Below are positions 15,817 through 24,655 of a stretch of DNA of 45,843 bases, in pieces; the first letter of the stretch is position 1, and each line of letters starts with the position of its first letter. Source of the stretch: CAZLAK01 sp964557545 (GTDB taxonomy: Bacteria > Bacillota > Desulfotomaculia > Desulfotomaculales > Pelotomaculaceae); contig CAZLAK010000016.1 in the NCBI GenBank assembly GCA_964557545.1, positions 1-45,843 of the forward strand, in the 5' to 3' direction. The position numbers and the translations under genes are program-made. The notes under the pieces are model-generated. The model was not told the DNA's origin. It saw only the letters and a list, made by a program, of their open reading frames with translations, and made no database searches.

Positions 15817-17112
15817 GTGATTGAGCGCTACACGCTTCCCGAGATGAAGCGCATCTGGTCCGATGAAAACAAGTTTCAAAAGTGGCTGGAGATCGAGATC
15901 TACGCCTGCGAAGCGCAGGCCATGCTGGGCATAATCCCCCAGGAGGCCTTTTGTGAAATTAAAGAGAAGGCCGGTTTTGACGTGCGCCGCATTGCCGAGA
16001 TCGAGGCGGCTGTCAACCACGACGTCATTGCCTTTACTACGTGTGTGGCCGAGCGGGTGGGAGAGGCCGGCAAGTACATCCACTTCGGCCTTACCTCGTC
16101 AGACGTGCTGGATACGGCCCTGGCCGTGCTCATGCGGGAGGCCGGCCAGCAGATCTTAAAGAGGCTTTCCCGCACTAAAGAGCTCCTATTGGAAAAGGCC
16201 GCCCAGCACCGCCGCACTGTTATGGTGGGGCGCACGCACGGCATTCACGCCGAGCCCATAACTTTCGGTTTGAAAATGCTGCTTTGGGCTGATGAAGCGG
16301 AGCGTCACGAGGAAAGGCTCAAGCGTGCGGTGGAAACCGTAAGCGTAGGCAAGATTTCCGGCGCCGTGGGCACCTACGCCAACATCGACCCGCGCGTGGA
16401 AGAGCACGTCTGCAAGAGACTGGGGTTAAAACCGGCCAGGCTTTCCACCCAGATTATCCAGCGCGACCGCCACGCCGAGTACATGACGGCCCTGGCCCTG
16501 GCGGGGAGTTCGCTGGACAAGTTTGCCACCGAACTGCGCACCCTGCAGCGCACCGACATCTTAGAAGCCGAGGAACCTTTCCGCGCTGGGCAAAAGGGCT
16601 CTTCCGCCATGCCCCACAAGAGAAACCCCATCACCGGCGAGCGCATATCCGGCTTGGCCCGCATTTTGCGCGCCAACGCTTTAGCCGCCATGGAAAACGT
16701 GCCGCTTTGGAACGAGCGGGACATCTCCCACTCGTCGGTCGAGCGGGTGATCATCCCCGACAGCACCACCCTTTTGGACTACATGCTGGCCAAGTTTAAC
16801 GAGGTTATTGAAGGCCTGCAGGTCTACCCCGAGAACATGAAGAAAAACTTAGAGCGCACCCGCGGGCTTATCTTTTCCCAGCGCGTCCTGCTCTCTCTCG
16901 TCGAAGAAAAGGGGCTTTTGCGCGAGCAGGCTTACGAAATTGTGCAGCGCAACGCCATGCGCTCGTGGAGAACGGGCGAGGACTTCCGCCTGCTCTTAAA
17001 AAACGACCCGGAGGTGAGGGCGCTGCTCTCCCCCGAAGAAATAGACCGCCTGTTTGACTTTGAGTACCACTTAAAGCACGTGGACCTAATCTACAGCCGC
17101 TTTGGCCTTTAA
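15817..17112 (+). CDS. purB: Adenylosuccinate lyase
   Basis: Removes fumarate from SAICAR (to AICAR) and from adenylosuccinate (to AMP). 431 residues, the short bacterial form. Conserved blocks are TSSDVLDTA, the catalytic-histidine loop GRTHGIHAEP, and the signature GSSAMPHKRNP containing the catalytic serine. GTG start at 15817 after GCGGGAG. The C-terminal ADSL_C region ends in a typical LKHVDLIYSRFGL-like tail. It works both in the purC-dependent step and in AMP synthesis, so it links this operon to the adenylate branch (purA is not in the window). Confidence 0.97.
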   Translation: MIERYTLPEMKRIWSDENKFQKWLEIEIYACEAQAMLGIIPQEAFCEIKEKAGFDVRRIAEIEAAVNHDVIAFTTCVAERVGEAGKYIHFGLTSSDVLDTALAVLMREAGQQILKRLSRTKELLLEKAAQHRRTVMVGRTHGIHAEPITFGLKMLLWADEAERHEERLKRAVETVSVGKISGAVGTYANIDPRVEEHVCKRLGLKPARLSTQIIQRDRHAEYMTALALAGSSLDKFATELRTLQRTDILEAEEPFRAGQKGSSAMPHKRNPITGERISGLARILRANALAAMENVPLWNERDISHSSVERVIIPDSTTLLDYMLAKFNEVIEGLQVYPENMKKNLERTRGLIFSQRVLLSLVEEKGLLREQAYEIVQRNAMRSWRTGEDFRLLLKNDPEVRALLSPEEIDRLFDFEYHLKHVDLIYSRFGL

Positions 17113-17137
17113 TTACGGAGTGAGGAGGTAGATAATT

Positions 17138-17845
17138 ATGGTGCAGAGGCTCGCTTGTCTTTACGAGGGGAAGGCCAAGCGGGTTTACAGCACAGAAGAC
17201 CCCCAGTTTTGCCTGATAGAATTTAAAGACGACGCCACGGCCTTCAACGGCGCCAAGCGGGGTGTGATTGAAGACAAGGGGGCGGTGAACAGCCGGGTTT
17301 CGGCTGTGCTCTTCCGTCTTTTGGAAGATAAGGGCATCCCCACCCACTTTGTGGAGCTAACCGGACAAAGGGAGATGCTGGTAAAAAAGCTGGACATCAT
17401 AAAAGTGGAAGTGGTGGTGAGAAACATTGCCGCCGGCAGCCTGGCCAAGAGGCTGGGGCTGGCCGAGGGCACAGTCCTGCCCATCCCGGTGCTGGAGCAC
17501 TATTACAAGAGCGACGAACTGGGCGACCCCATGATCAACGAGTACCACATACGGGCCCTAAACCTGGCATCCGAAGAGCAGCTTAGAGAAATGGAAAAAA
17601 TGGCCCTGGCGGCAAACGGTATTTTAAAGGAACACCTGGCGGCTCGTGGGCTGGTGCTCGTGGACTTTAAACTGGAGTTCGGCGTTTTTGAAGGAAAAGT
17701 GCTCGTCGGGGATGAAATTTCGCCCGACACCTGCCGGCTTTGGGATGCCGCCACTAATGAAAAGCTGGACAAGGACCGCTTCCGCCGCAATCTGGGCGAC
17801 GTGGAAGGGGCCTACAGGGAAGTGTTGAGGAGGCTTTCGGACTAA
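17138..17845 (+). CDS. purC: SAICAR synthetase
   Basis: Joins CAIR and aspartate with ATP to form SAICAR. 235 residues, the usual bacterial length. It has LYEGKAKRVYST at the start, FKDDATAFNG, the substrate motif VVRNIAAGSLAKRLG and the signature VDFKLEFG near residue 175. ATG start after TGAGGAGG. Downstream the gene order jumps directly to purF: the purS-purQ-purL genes usually found here in Firmicutes are missing. Confidence 0.97.
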   Translation: MVQRLACLYEGKAKRVYSTEDPQFCLIEFKDDATAFNGAKRGVIEDKGAVNSRVSAVLFRLLEDKGIPTHFVELTGQREMLVKKLDIIKVEVVVRNIAAGSLAKRLGLAEGTVLPIPVLEHYYKSDELGDPMINEYHIRALNLASEEQLREMEKMALAANGILKEHLAARGLVLVDFKLEFGVFEGKVLVGDEISPDTCRLWDAATNEKLDKDRFRRNLGDVEGAYREVLRRLSD

Positions 17846-17863
17846 GCGTGAGGGAGGGTAGCA

Positions 17864-19303
17864 ATGGCAAAAGGGTGCACTTTGGGCGGCATACGCTCTT
17901 TTGATCTCCGGGACAAGCCGCGTGAAGAGTGCGGTGTCTTTGGCGTCTACGCCCCGGGCCAGGACGTGGCCAGGCTTACCTACTACGGCCTGTACGCCCT
18001 GCAGCACCGCGGCCAGGAGAGTGCCGGCATTGCCGTGGGCGACGGCAGGCGGATCCAGCTGCAAAAGGGCATGGGGCTGGTGGCCGACGTTTTTAATCAC
18101 GAAAGGCTGGAGAGTTTTAGCGGGCATGTCGCCGTGGGACACGTGCGCTACTCGACGACGGGCTCAAGCCACCCCGTCAACGCTCAGCCGCTGGTCTTCC
18201 GCTACGCTGGAGGGATGATCGGTGTGGCCCACAACGGAAACCTGACCAATACCGCCCAGCTGCGTTCACACCTGGCGGCCGGCGGTTCAGTCTTTCAGTC
18301 CACGACCGACAGCGAGGTCTTTGTCAACCTGATTGCCCGCTACAGCCAGGGCGACCTGGTAGACGCCCTATTGAAGTGCACGATTGACGTCAAGGGCGCT
18401 TACGCGCTTTTGGTGCTTACGGAAAAGCACCTCATCGGCTTAAGAGACCCGCACGGCATAAGGCCCCTTTGCCTGGGCAAGAAGGGCGGGGCTTACCTTT
18501 TGGCTTCGGAGTCCTGCGCCATAGATGCCGTTGGCGCCGAGTTCGTGAGGGACATAGAGCCCGGCGAGGTTATCCTCATCGGGGAGGAAGGGGTGATTTC
18601 CAAAAAGGGGCCCCCGGTGTCCAGGAGGGCGCACTGCATTTTCGAATACATCTACTTTGCCCGGCCGGACAGCCGCTTGGACGGGTTCAACGTGGGGCGC
18701 GTCCGGCGCCAGATGGGCCGCACTTTGGCCAGGGAGTACCCGGTGGAGGCCGACGTGATCATTGGCGTGCCGGATTCCGGAACTTACGCGGCGCGCGGGT
18801 TTGCCGAGGAGTCGGGCATCCCCCTCGAGGAAGGGCTGATGAAGAACCGCTATGTGGGCCGTACTTTCATCCAGCCCACCCAGAGCACGCGCGATTTGAG
18901 CGTGCGGCTCAAACTAAACGCCGTGCGCGACGTAGTGGAGGGCAAGCGGGTGGTGGTAGTGGACGACTCGGTGGTGCGCGGCACGACCAGCGGCAAGATC
19001 GTGAGCCTGTTGAGGGAGAGCGGTGCCGCGGAAGTGCACTACTGCTTGAGTTCCCCACCGGTGATAAAGCCCTGCTTTTACGGCATTGACACTTCCAACG
19101 AAGAAGAGCTCATCGCCGCCCGCAAAAAGGTTGAGGAAATCCGCGCCTACATCGGCGCCGACGGACTCTGCTACTTGAGCTTAGAAGGTCTATTGAGCGT
19201 GTTTGGCGATAAGAAGGACAATTTCTGCACGGCTTGCTTCAGCGGGGATTACCCGGTTGAGGTGCCCGATTTGGATGTGGCCGGCAAGTACGCGCTGGAG
19301 TGA
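17864..19303 (+). CDS. purF: Amidophosphoribosyltransferase
   Basis: First committed step of purine synthesis: PRPP plus glutamine gives phosphoribosylamine. 479 residues. The glutaminase nucleophile is the cysteine in EECGVFGVY, preceded by a ~22-residue propeptide as in the Bacillus-type enzyme that is processed to an N-terminal Cys. The PRPP loop is VVVVDDSVVRGTTS. Cysteines in HCIFEYIYF, CFYGIDT and CTACFSG match the 4Fe-4S ligands of that type, a cluster that makes the enzyme oxygen-sensitive. ATG start after GAGGGAGG. Confidence 0.97.
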   Translation: MAKGCTLGGIRSFDLRDKPREECGVFGVYAPGQDVARLTYYGLYALQHRGQESAGIAVGDGRRIQLQKGMGLVADVFNHERLESFSGHVAVGHVRYSTTGSSHPVNAQPLVFRYAGGMIGVAHNGNLTNTAQLRSHLAAGGSVFQSTTDSEVFVNLIARYSQGDLVDALLKCTIDVKGAYALLVLTEKHLIGLRDPHGIRPLCLGKKGGAYLLASESCAIDAVGAEFVRDIEPGEVILIGEEGVISKKGPPVSRRAHCIFEYIYFARPDSRLDGFNVGRVRRQMGRTLAREYPVEADVIIGVPDSGTYAARGFAEESGIPLEEGLMKNRYVGRTFIQPTQSTRDLSVRLKLNAVRDVVEGKRVVVVDDSVVRGTTSGKIVSLLRESGAAEVHYCLSSPPVIKPCFYGIDTSNEEELIAARKKVEEIRAYIGADGLCYLSLEGLLSVFGDKKDNFCTACFSGDYPVEVPDLDVAGKYALE

Positions 19304-19344
19304 GGCCACTATAAGCCGGAGCGCAAGAAGGGGAGGCACAGGTG

Positions 19345-20388
19345 ATGGCCGAACGCAAAAAAGGTCTTACTTACGCCGGGGCCGGGGTGGACATAAGCGC
19401 CGGCAATGAGGCGGTGCGCCTCATCAAAAAATCAGTGCGCAGCACTTACCGGCCGGAGGTGCTGGGGGACATCGGCGGCTTTGCCGGCTTTTTTGCCTTA
19501 AATACCGCCCGCTACCGTGAGCCGGTCCTGGTCGCCGGGGCCGACGGGGTGGGCACCAAGCTCCGCATTGCCATGCTCACGGACAGGCACGACACAGTGG
19601 GCATTGACGCCGTGGCCATGTGCGTTAATGACATCCTCGTCCATGGGGCAGAACCGCTCTTTTTCCTCGATTACCTGGCAGTGGGCAGGCTGGTTCCCGA
19701 GAGGGTGGCGGCCATTGTCGAAGGTGTGGCCGAGGGCTGCCGGCAGGCGGGCTGTGCCCTTTTGGGCGGGGAAACGGCGGAGATGCCGGGCTTTTACGGG
19801 CCGGAAGAGTACGACCTGGCCGGTTTTGCCGTCGGCGTGGCGGAAAAAGGGCGCATAATTGACGGTAAAAACATAACCCCCGGGGACAGGCTGGTGGGAC
19901 TTCCCTCCTCGGGACTGCACAGCAACGGCTTTTCCCTGGCCAGGAAAGCCCTTTTCGAGGCGGCCGGCTACACTGTAGAGAGCGTACCGGAGGGTCTGGG
20001 GCGCGCTTTGGGCGAGGAAATGCTGGAACCGACCAGGATATACGTCAAGACCGTCCTGCCCCTTTTGGACAGGTTTACGGTAAAGGGGATGTGCCACGTC
20101 ACGGGCGGCGGCTTGACCGAAAACCTACCGCGCATTCTTCCAGCCGGTCTTTCGGCGGTGGTGGAAATCGGGTCCTGGCCGGTGCCGCCCATTTTTGAGC
20201 TGATTGCCGAGGCCGGCGGCGTGGAGCGGGAGGAGATGCTGCGCACGTTCAATATGGGTGTGGGCTTTGTGCTGGCAGTGCCCGCCCACCAAACCGATGA
20301 TTTAATAGCCGCCCTGGCGGAGTCCGGTGAGACGGCCTATATCATCGGCGAAGTCGCGGGAGGCGGCGGCAAAGTGGTATACGTCTAA
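19345..20388 (+). CDS. purM: Phosphoribosylformylglycinamidine cyclo-ligase
   Basis: Closes the imidazole ring: FGAM plus ATP gives AIR. 347 residues in the AIRS fold, with YAGAGVDISAGNEAV at the start, GADGVGTKL, the catalytic-region motif GGETAEMPGFY and a C-terminal GMCHVTGGGLTENLPR block. GTG 19342 and ATG 19345 are adjacent; the ATG lies 7 bases after GGGGAGG and is chosen. Its substrate FGAM is made by PurSQL, whose genes are not in this cluster. Confidence 0.97.
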   Translation: MAERKKGLTYAGAGVDISAGNEAVRLIKKSVRSTYRPEVLGDIGGFAGFFALNTARYREPVLVAGADGVGTKLRIAMLTDRHDTVGIDAVAMCVNDILVHGAEPLFFLDYLAVGRLVPERVAAIVEGVAEGCRQAGCALLGGETAEMPGFYGPEEYDLAGFAVGVAEKGRIIDGKNITPGDRLVGLPSSGLHSNGFSLARKALFEAAGYTVESVPEGLGRALGEEMLEPTRIYVKTVLPLLDRFTVKGMCHVTGGGLTENLPRILPAGLSAVVEIGSWPVPPIFELIAEAGGVEREEMLRTFNMGVGFVLAVPAHQTDDLIAALAESGETAYIIGEVAGGGGKVVYV

Positions 20389-20412
20389 AATTAACTTGGA
20401 AAGGAGGCTGGC

Positions 20413-21042
20413 TTGTTGGCTAAGCTGCGCATCGGTGTTTTGGCTTCCGGCCGGGGCTCAAACCTGCAGGCCATTATGGACGCTGCTGCTGCCGGCAAAA
20501 TCGATGCCGAGGTGGCCGTAGTGATCAGTGATGTAGAAACCGCCAAAGCACTGGAGAGGGCGCGGGGTGCGGGGATACCGGCTTTCTTTGTTAACCCCGA
20601 AGCCTACCCCAGTAAAGACGAGTACGAAGGCGAAATAGCCGGTATCTTGCAGCGGCACGGTGTGGAGCTGGTGTGCCTGGCGGGTTACATGCGGATTGTC
20701 GGACGGGTCCTTTTAGACGCTTACCCCAACCGGATCATGAACATCCACCCGGCGCTCTTGCCTTCGTTTCCGGGACTGCACGGCCAGCGCCAGGCGCTGG
20801 AGTACGGGGTCAAGTACAGCGGCTGCACCGTGCACTTTGTAGACGAAGGGGTGGATACAGGGCCGATAATCATTCAAGCCGCCGTGCCGGTGCTGGAAGG
20901 CGACACTGAAGAGACGCTGTCGGCCCGCATTTTAGAGCAGGAGCACAGGATTTACCCGGAAGCCATCAGACTTTTCAGTGAAGGACGCCTGGTCATCGAG
21001 GGGCGGCGCGTGAGGGTGCTGGACAAAAAAGAGGGGGAATAG
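20413..21042 (+). CDS. purN: Phosphoribosylglycinamide formyltransferase (folate-dependent)
   Basis: Formylates GAR with 10-formyl-tetrahydrofolate. 209 residues. The glycinamide-binding loop is ASGRGSNLQAI. The catalytic Asn-His pair lies in NIHPALLPSFPG, and the Asp in VDEGVDTGPII. TTG start with AAGGAGG directly upstream. It is the folate-dependent route; the formate-dependent purT is not seen. The stop is 3 bases before purH. Confidence 0.97.
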   Translation: MLAKLRIGVLASGRGSNLQAIMDAAAAGKIDAEVAVVISDVETAKALERARGAGIPAFFVNPEAYPSKDEYEGEIAGILQRHGVELVCLAGYMRIVGRVLLDAYPNRIMNIHPALLPSFPGLHGQRQALEYGVKYSGCTVHFVDEGVDTGPIIIQAAVPVLEGDTEETLSARILEQEHRIYPEAIRLFSEGRLVIEGRRVRVLDKKEGE

Positions 21043-21045
21043 CAT

Positions 21046-22587
21046 TTGACCGGAGTAAAAAAGGCTCTCATCAGCGTTTCCGACAAGACGGGAGTTGTAG
21101 AATTTGCCGGCGGCTTGGTTGATCTGGGCGTGCAGATCATTTCTACAGGCGGAACGGCCAAGGTGCTGCGGGAAGCCGGCGTGCCGGTTACGTACATCTC
21201 TGATATTACAGGTTTTCCGGAAGTTTTGGACGGGCGGGTAAAAACTTTGCACCCCGCCGTGCACGGCGGTATTCTGGCCCGGCGCACCGGGGAGCACTTG
21301 AGCCAGCTGGCAGGGCTGGGTATCGAGCCCATTGACCTGGTGGCGGTCAACCTCTACCCCTTTAGAGAAACGGTGGCCCGTCCGGGGGTGACGCTGGCCG
21401 AGGCCATAGAAAACATTGACATCGGCGGCCCGGCCATGGTGCGCTCGGCGGCTAAAAATTTTGAGAGCGTCGTGGTGGTGGTCAACCCTGCCCGCTACGG
21501 CGAGGTGCTTAACGCCTTGCGCGGCGGGGGTTTGAGCTTTGAGATGCGGCTTGACCTGGCCAAAGAAGCTTTTGCCCACACCGCCTCTTACGACGCAGCC
21601 ATTGCCGCCTACTTAGAGGGGCTGTCCGGGGAAGGCGTTTTCCCGCCGGTATTGAACTTGTGCTTTGAGAGGGCTCAAGTGCTGCGCTACGGCGAAAACC
21701 CCCACCAAAAAGCCGCTTTTTACGTCCAGCCGGGGGTGTTCGGGGCCTGTGCCGGCCGGGCAGAGCAGCTTTCGGGCAAAGAACTGTCTTACAACAACAT
21801 CCTGGATATAAACGCCGCTTTTGAGCTGGTGCGCGAGTTTGCCGAGCCGGCGGCTGCCATTATCAAGCACAACAACCCCTGCGGCTGTGCCCTGGCGCCT
21901 ACTCTGGCCGAAGCCTACAAAAAGGCTTACGAGGGCGACCCGGTTTCAGCTTTTGGCGGCATTGTGGCCCTAAACCGCAAAGTCGATGCCGAAACGGCGC
22001 GCGAGATGCAAAAGATCTTCCTGGAGGCCGTTATTGCTCCGGGTTACGACGAGGAGGCCCTTGAGATCCTTTCGGCCAAGGCTTCTCTTAGGCTTCTTAA
22101 GACCGGCGAGATCACCGGCCAGACCAGCGACTGGCTGGACATGAGGAAAATTAACGGCGGGCTTTTGGTGCAGGAGGCCGACCGGGAAGTGCTGCGGAGG
22201 GAGGACCTAAAAGTAGTCACCCGCCGCCAGCCCACGCTGCAAGAGATGGAAGAGCTCATTTTTGCCATGACGGTTGTCAAGCACGTCAAGTCCAACGCCA
22301 TCGTGGTCACCAAGAACCGCCAGCTCTTAGGTGTGGGGGCAGGCCAGATGAACCGGGTGGGGGCAGCGCGCCTTGCCCTAAGACAGGCCGGCGAGAAGGC
22401 CCGCGGAGCGGTCATGGGTTCAGACGCCTTCTTCCCCTTCGGGGATACGGTGGAGGAAGCAGCCAGGGCCGGCATTGCCGCCATTATTCAGCCGGGCGGG
22501 TCGGTGCGCGACGAAGAGTCAATTAAAGTGGCAGATGAGTACGGGATAGCTATGGTCTTTACGGGTGTAAGGCATTTCAAGCATTAA
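21046..22587 (+). CDS. purH: Bifunctional AICAR transformylase / IMP cyclohydrolase
   Basis: Last two steps to IMP. 513 residues: an N-terminal MGS-like IMP cyclohydrolase (about 1-195; ISVSDKTGVVEFA, STGGTAKVL, GRVKTLHPAVHGGIL) and a C-terminal AICAR transformylase (RYGENPHQKAAFY, the catalytic Lys-His in IIKHNNPCG, and DAFFPFGDTVEEAA near the end). TTG start behind GAGGGGG. A 62-base A/T-rich gap follows before purD, with no hairpin, so purD is probably read through. Confidence 0.97.
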   Translation: MTGVKKALISVSDKTGVVEFAGGLVDLGVQIISTGGTAKVLREAGVPVTYISDITGFPEVLDGRVKTLHPAVHGGILARRTGEHLSQLAGLGIEPIDLVAVNLYPFRETVARPGVTLAEAIENIDIGGPAMVRSAAKNFESVVVVVNPARYGEVLNALRGGGLSFEMRLDLAKEAFAHTASYDAAIAAYLEGLSGEGVFPPVLNLCFERAQVLRYGENPHQKAAFYVQPGVFGACAGRAEQLSGKELSYNNILDINAAFELVREFAEPAAAIIKHNNPCGCALAPTLAEAYKKAYEGDPVSAFGGIVALNRKVDAETAREMQKIFLEAVIAPGYDEEALEILSAKASLRLLKTGEITGQTSDWLDMRKINGGLLVQEADREVLRREDLKVVTRRQPTLQEMEELIFAMTVVKHVKSNAIVVTKNRQLLGVGAGQMNRVGAARLALRQAGEKARGAVMGSDAFFPFGDTVEEAARAGIAAIIQPGGSVRDEESIKVADEYGIAMVFTGVRHFKH

Positions 22588-22649
22588 AAAGTTATTTCAA
22601 CAACAATTTTATTTTAACTTTATTCTTGTGCGGGAGGTGCGCGTCAGCC

Positions 22650-23930
22650 GTGAAGGTGCTGGTGGTGGGAGGCGGGGGCAGGGAGCACGCCCTGGTCTGG
22701 AAGATAGCGCAGAGCCCCCGGGTAAAGGAAATCTTTTGTGCTCCGGGCAATGCCGGCATTGCCCGGCAGGCAAGGTGCGTTAATATCGGCACTGAGGACA
22801 TAACGTCGCTTTTGGAGTTTGCCCGCCGGGAGGGAGTTGACCTTACCGTGGTGGGGCCGGAGGCGCCGCTTTGCGCCGGCATTGCAGACGCCTTTGAAGG
22901 TGCAGGGCTTAGGGTCTTTGGGCCGAGCCGGGCGGCGGCGGAACTGGAGGGAAGCAAGGTCTTTGCCAAGGAGATCATGAAGAAGTACGGCATACCCACG
23001 GCCCGTTTTGCCGTGTTCGATGATCCGGCGGCGGCGCGCTCCTACATAAAGGAAATAGGCGCGCCTTGTGTGGTGAAGGCTGACGGCCTGGCCGCCGGCA
23101 AGGGCGTAATCGTGGCCGCCAGTGAGGAAGAGGCGCTGGCTGCCGTGGACACCATCATGGTGGAAAGGGCCTTCGGCCGCGCCGGCGAGCGGGTGGTGAT
23201 CGAGGAGTGTTTGGAGGGCGAGGAGGTGAGCGTCCTCGCTTTTACCGACGGCCAGACGGTTGTGCCCATGGTTTCCTCGCAGGACCACAAGCGGGTTTAC
23301 GACGGAGACCGCGGCCCCAACACCGGCGGCATGGGGGCTTATGCGCCGGCGCCGGTCTACACGCCGGAAATACACAGGCGCACATTGGAGGAGATACTCG
23401 TTCCCGCCGTGCGGGCCATGAGAGAAGAGGGGCGCCCCTACCGCGGCGTCCTTTACGCCGGCCTGATGGTCACAAGCGAAGGCCCGAAAGTGCTGGAATT
23501 CAACGTCCGCTTTGGCGACCCGGAGGCCCAGCCGGTTTTGGCCCTTTTGGAAAGCGACCTCGTTGAGATTATGGAAGCTGTTCTTGAAGAAAGGCTGGCG
23601 GGTGTGGAAATCAGGTGGCGGGACGGGGCGGCCGTATGCGTGGTTTTGGCTTCTGGCGGCTACCCGGGCAGTTACGAGAAGGGCAAGGTTATCAGCGGCC
23701 TGGACGAAGTGCCCCCAGATGTGCTGGTGTTTCACGCCGGCACGGCGGAGGCCGCCGGCCGGGTAGTTACGGCCGGCGGCCGGGTGCTGGGGGTAACGGC
23801 GGCCGCCGGCGACATCGCTTCGGCCGTGAGGGCTGCCTACAGTGTTGTGGAAAAAATTAATTTTGAAGGTATGCACTACCGGCGCGACATTGCCGGCCGG
23901 GCTCTGGCCAGGCTGCGTGCCGGCCAGTAA
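22650..23930 (+). CDS. purD: Phosphoribosylamine--glycine ligase
   Basis: Joins phosphoribosylamine and glycine with ATP to make GAR. 426 residues in the ATP-grasp layout: an N-terminal domain starting VKVLVVGGGGREHALVW, the ATP-grasp core with KADGLAAGKGV, SQDHKRVYDGDRGPNTGGMG and EFNVRFGDPE, and a C-terminal barrel domain. The frame is open from 22626, but family alignment and GGGAGGTG (22633-22640) favour GTG 22650. Last gene of the pur run. Confidence 0.97.
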   Translation: MKVLVVGGGGREHALVWKIAQSPRVKEIFCAPGNAGIARQARCVNIGTEDITSLLEFARREGVDLTVVGPEAPLCAGIADAFEGAGLRVFGPSRAAAELEGSKVFAKEIMKKYGIPTARFAVFDDPAAARSYIKEIGAPCVVKADGLAAGKGVIVAASEEEALAAVDTIMVERAFGRAGERVVIEECLEGEEVSVLAFTDGQTVVPMVSSQDHKRVYDGDRGPNTGGMGAYAPAPVYTPEIHRRTLEEILVPAVRAMREEGRPYRGVLYAGLMVTSEGPKVLEFNVRFGDPEAQPVLALLESDLVEIMEAVLEERLAGVEIRWRDGAAVCVVLASGGYPGSYEKGKVISGLDEVPPDVLVFHAGTAEAAGRVVTAGGRVLGVTAAAGDIASAVRAAYSVVEKINFEGMHYRRDIAGRALARLRAGQ

Positions 23931-23966
23931 GCAAAATAATGTATTAAAAGAGTTTTTGGGGGAACA

Positions 23967-23996
23967 ATAAGGTTGCCGTTTGGCGGCATAAAAAAT
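23967..23996 (+). promoter_or_regulatory. Possible sporulation (sigma-E/K-like) promoter for the coat genes
   Basis: ATA at 23967-23969, 17 bases, then CATAAAAAAT at 23987-23996 resembles mother-cell sigma consensus (ATA/AC and CATAnnnT). A small TGCCG/CGGCA hairpin overlaps it. Weak evidence, supported mainly by the coat-like genes that follow. Confidence 0.3.
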
Positions 23997-24019
23997 CCCA
24001 TTGTGAAAGGAGTGGTTGC

Positions 24020-24205
24020 ATGCCGCAGCTCAACCAGTTGGAGCTGCAGAACTTGCGGCACCTTATTGGCTCTCACGAAACGGCCCACAAAAAGCTTTTG
24101 GCCTACTCCCAGCAGGTAGGCGATCCTAAAATTAAGGAGATGTTGGAGAGGTCGGCTCAGGACGCCAAAAACACCAAAGAAAGACTCATGTCTTTCCTCA
24201 CTTAA
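24020..24205 (+). CDS. Small spore-coat-like protein
   Basis: 61 residues, predicted to be two helices (QLNQLELQNLRHLIGSHE and ...IKEMLERSAQDAKNTKERL). It resembles the short proteins found beside CotF-like genes in spore-forming Clostridia, with ferritin-like or coat assignments made by context. The ATG start has AAAGGAG at good spacing. It is 15 bases from the next gene; the two clearly form a pair. Exact role unknown. Confidence 0.6.
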   Translation: MPQLNQLELQNLRHLIGSHETAHKKLLAYSQQVGDPKIKEMLERSAQDAKNTKERLMSFLT

Positions 24206-24220
24206 AGGGGGTAGAGGTGT

Positions 24221-24499
24221 ATGATGCAGGAAAAGGATATTGTCAACGACGTGCTCTCCATGGTCAACAGCAATTTGAGCTGTTATGCCAGTTATATTGC
24301 CCAGACCTCCAACGAACAGCTGAGGAAAACCCTGCAGCAGATCCGTGACCACGACGAAAAGTTCCAGTACGACCTCTACAAACTGGCCGAGCAAAAAGGA
24401 TACTACCAGCCGGCACAAATAGCTGACAGCGAGGATATACAACAGGTGAAATCCCAGTTTGAAAGCCCTGCCGGCGAAAGACAGGAAAGGTTTATGTAA
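24221..24499 (+). CDS. CotF-like spore coat protein
   Basis: 92 residues, helical, with the CotF-family pattern: EKDIVNDVLSMVNSNLSCYA near the start, EQLRKTLQQIRDHDEKFQYDLYKLAEQKGYY in the middle (this part includes the conserved pairing helix), and a Gln/Glu-rich end. CotF relatives are structural proteins of the spore coat or mother-cell envelope. ATG-ATG start after AAAGGGGGTAG. It indicates a spore-former. A terminator follows about 40 bases downstream. Confidence 0.75.
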   Translation: MMQEKDIVNDVLSMVNSNLSCYASYIAQTSNEQLRKTLQQIRDHDEKFQYDLYKLAEQKGYYQPAQIADSEDIQQVKSQFESPAGERQERFM

Positions 24500-24537
24500 G
24501 CGGTGTATTTAAACCAAAAGATTTGCCCGGGATACCT

Positions 24538-24574
24538 GGGGGCCGCCTGACCTATAAAGGGGCGGCCCCTTTTG
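24538..24574 (+). terminator. Terminator of the coat-gene pair
   Basis: GGGGCCGCC (24539-24547) pairs with GGCGGCCCC (24561-24569), then TTTT. It insulates the his operon promoter at 24594. Confidence 0.88.
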
Positions 24575-24593
24575 GCTTGCGGCAAATAGGCCG

Positions 24594-24622
24594 TTGATTT
24601 TAACTATTTAACGTGATAAAAT
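24594..24622 (+). promoter_or_regulatory. Promoter of the his operon
   Basis: TTGATT (24594-24599, 4/6), a 17-base spacer and TAAAAT (24617-24622, 5/6). Predicted start about 24629, in the middle of the palindrome described in the next entry. Confidence 0.7.
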
Positions 24623-24623
24623 G

Positions 24624-24635
24624 TTAACATGTTAA
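24624..24635 (+). promoter_or_regulatory. Candidate operator: 12-base palindrome at the his operon start site
   Basis: TTAACATGTTAA is a perfect palindrome placed 1 base after the -10 box and over the predicted transcription start. A half-site copy, TTAACGTG (24608-24615), lies 16 bases upstream in the spacer. The position is ideal for repression, and the first gene encodes a TrpR-family regulator. Function is inferred. Confidence 0.5.
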
Positions 24636-24655
24636 AGCCGGCCGGGGGTTTTAGT

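Noticed and set aside
22644..23876. Long minus-strand open frame (410 codons) opposite purD
   Set aside because: Shadow of purD in a GC-rich genome, without motifs or ribosome site.
24500..24655. T-box or attenuator leader before the his operon
   Set aside because: The only strong hairpin (24538-24574) precedes the promoter; the transcribed leader is about 27 bases with no T-box motif.
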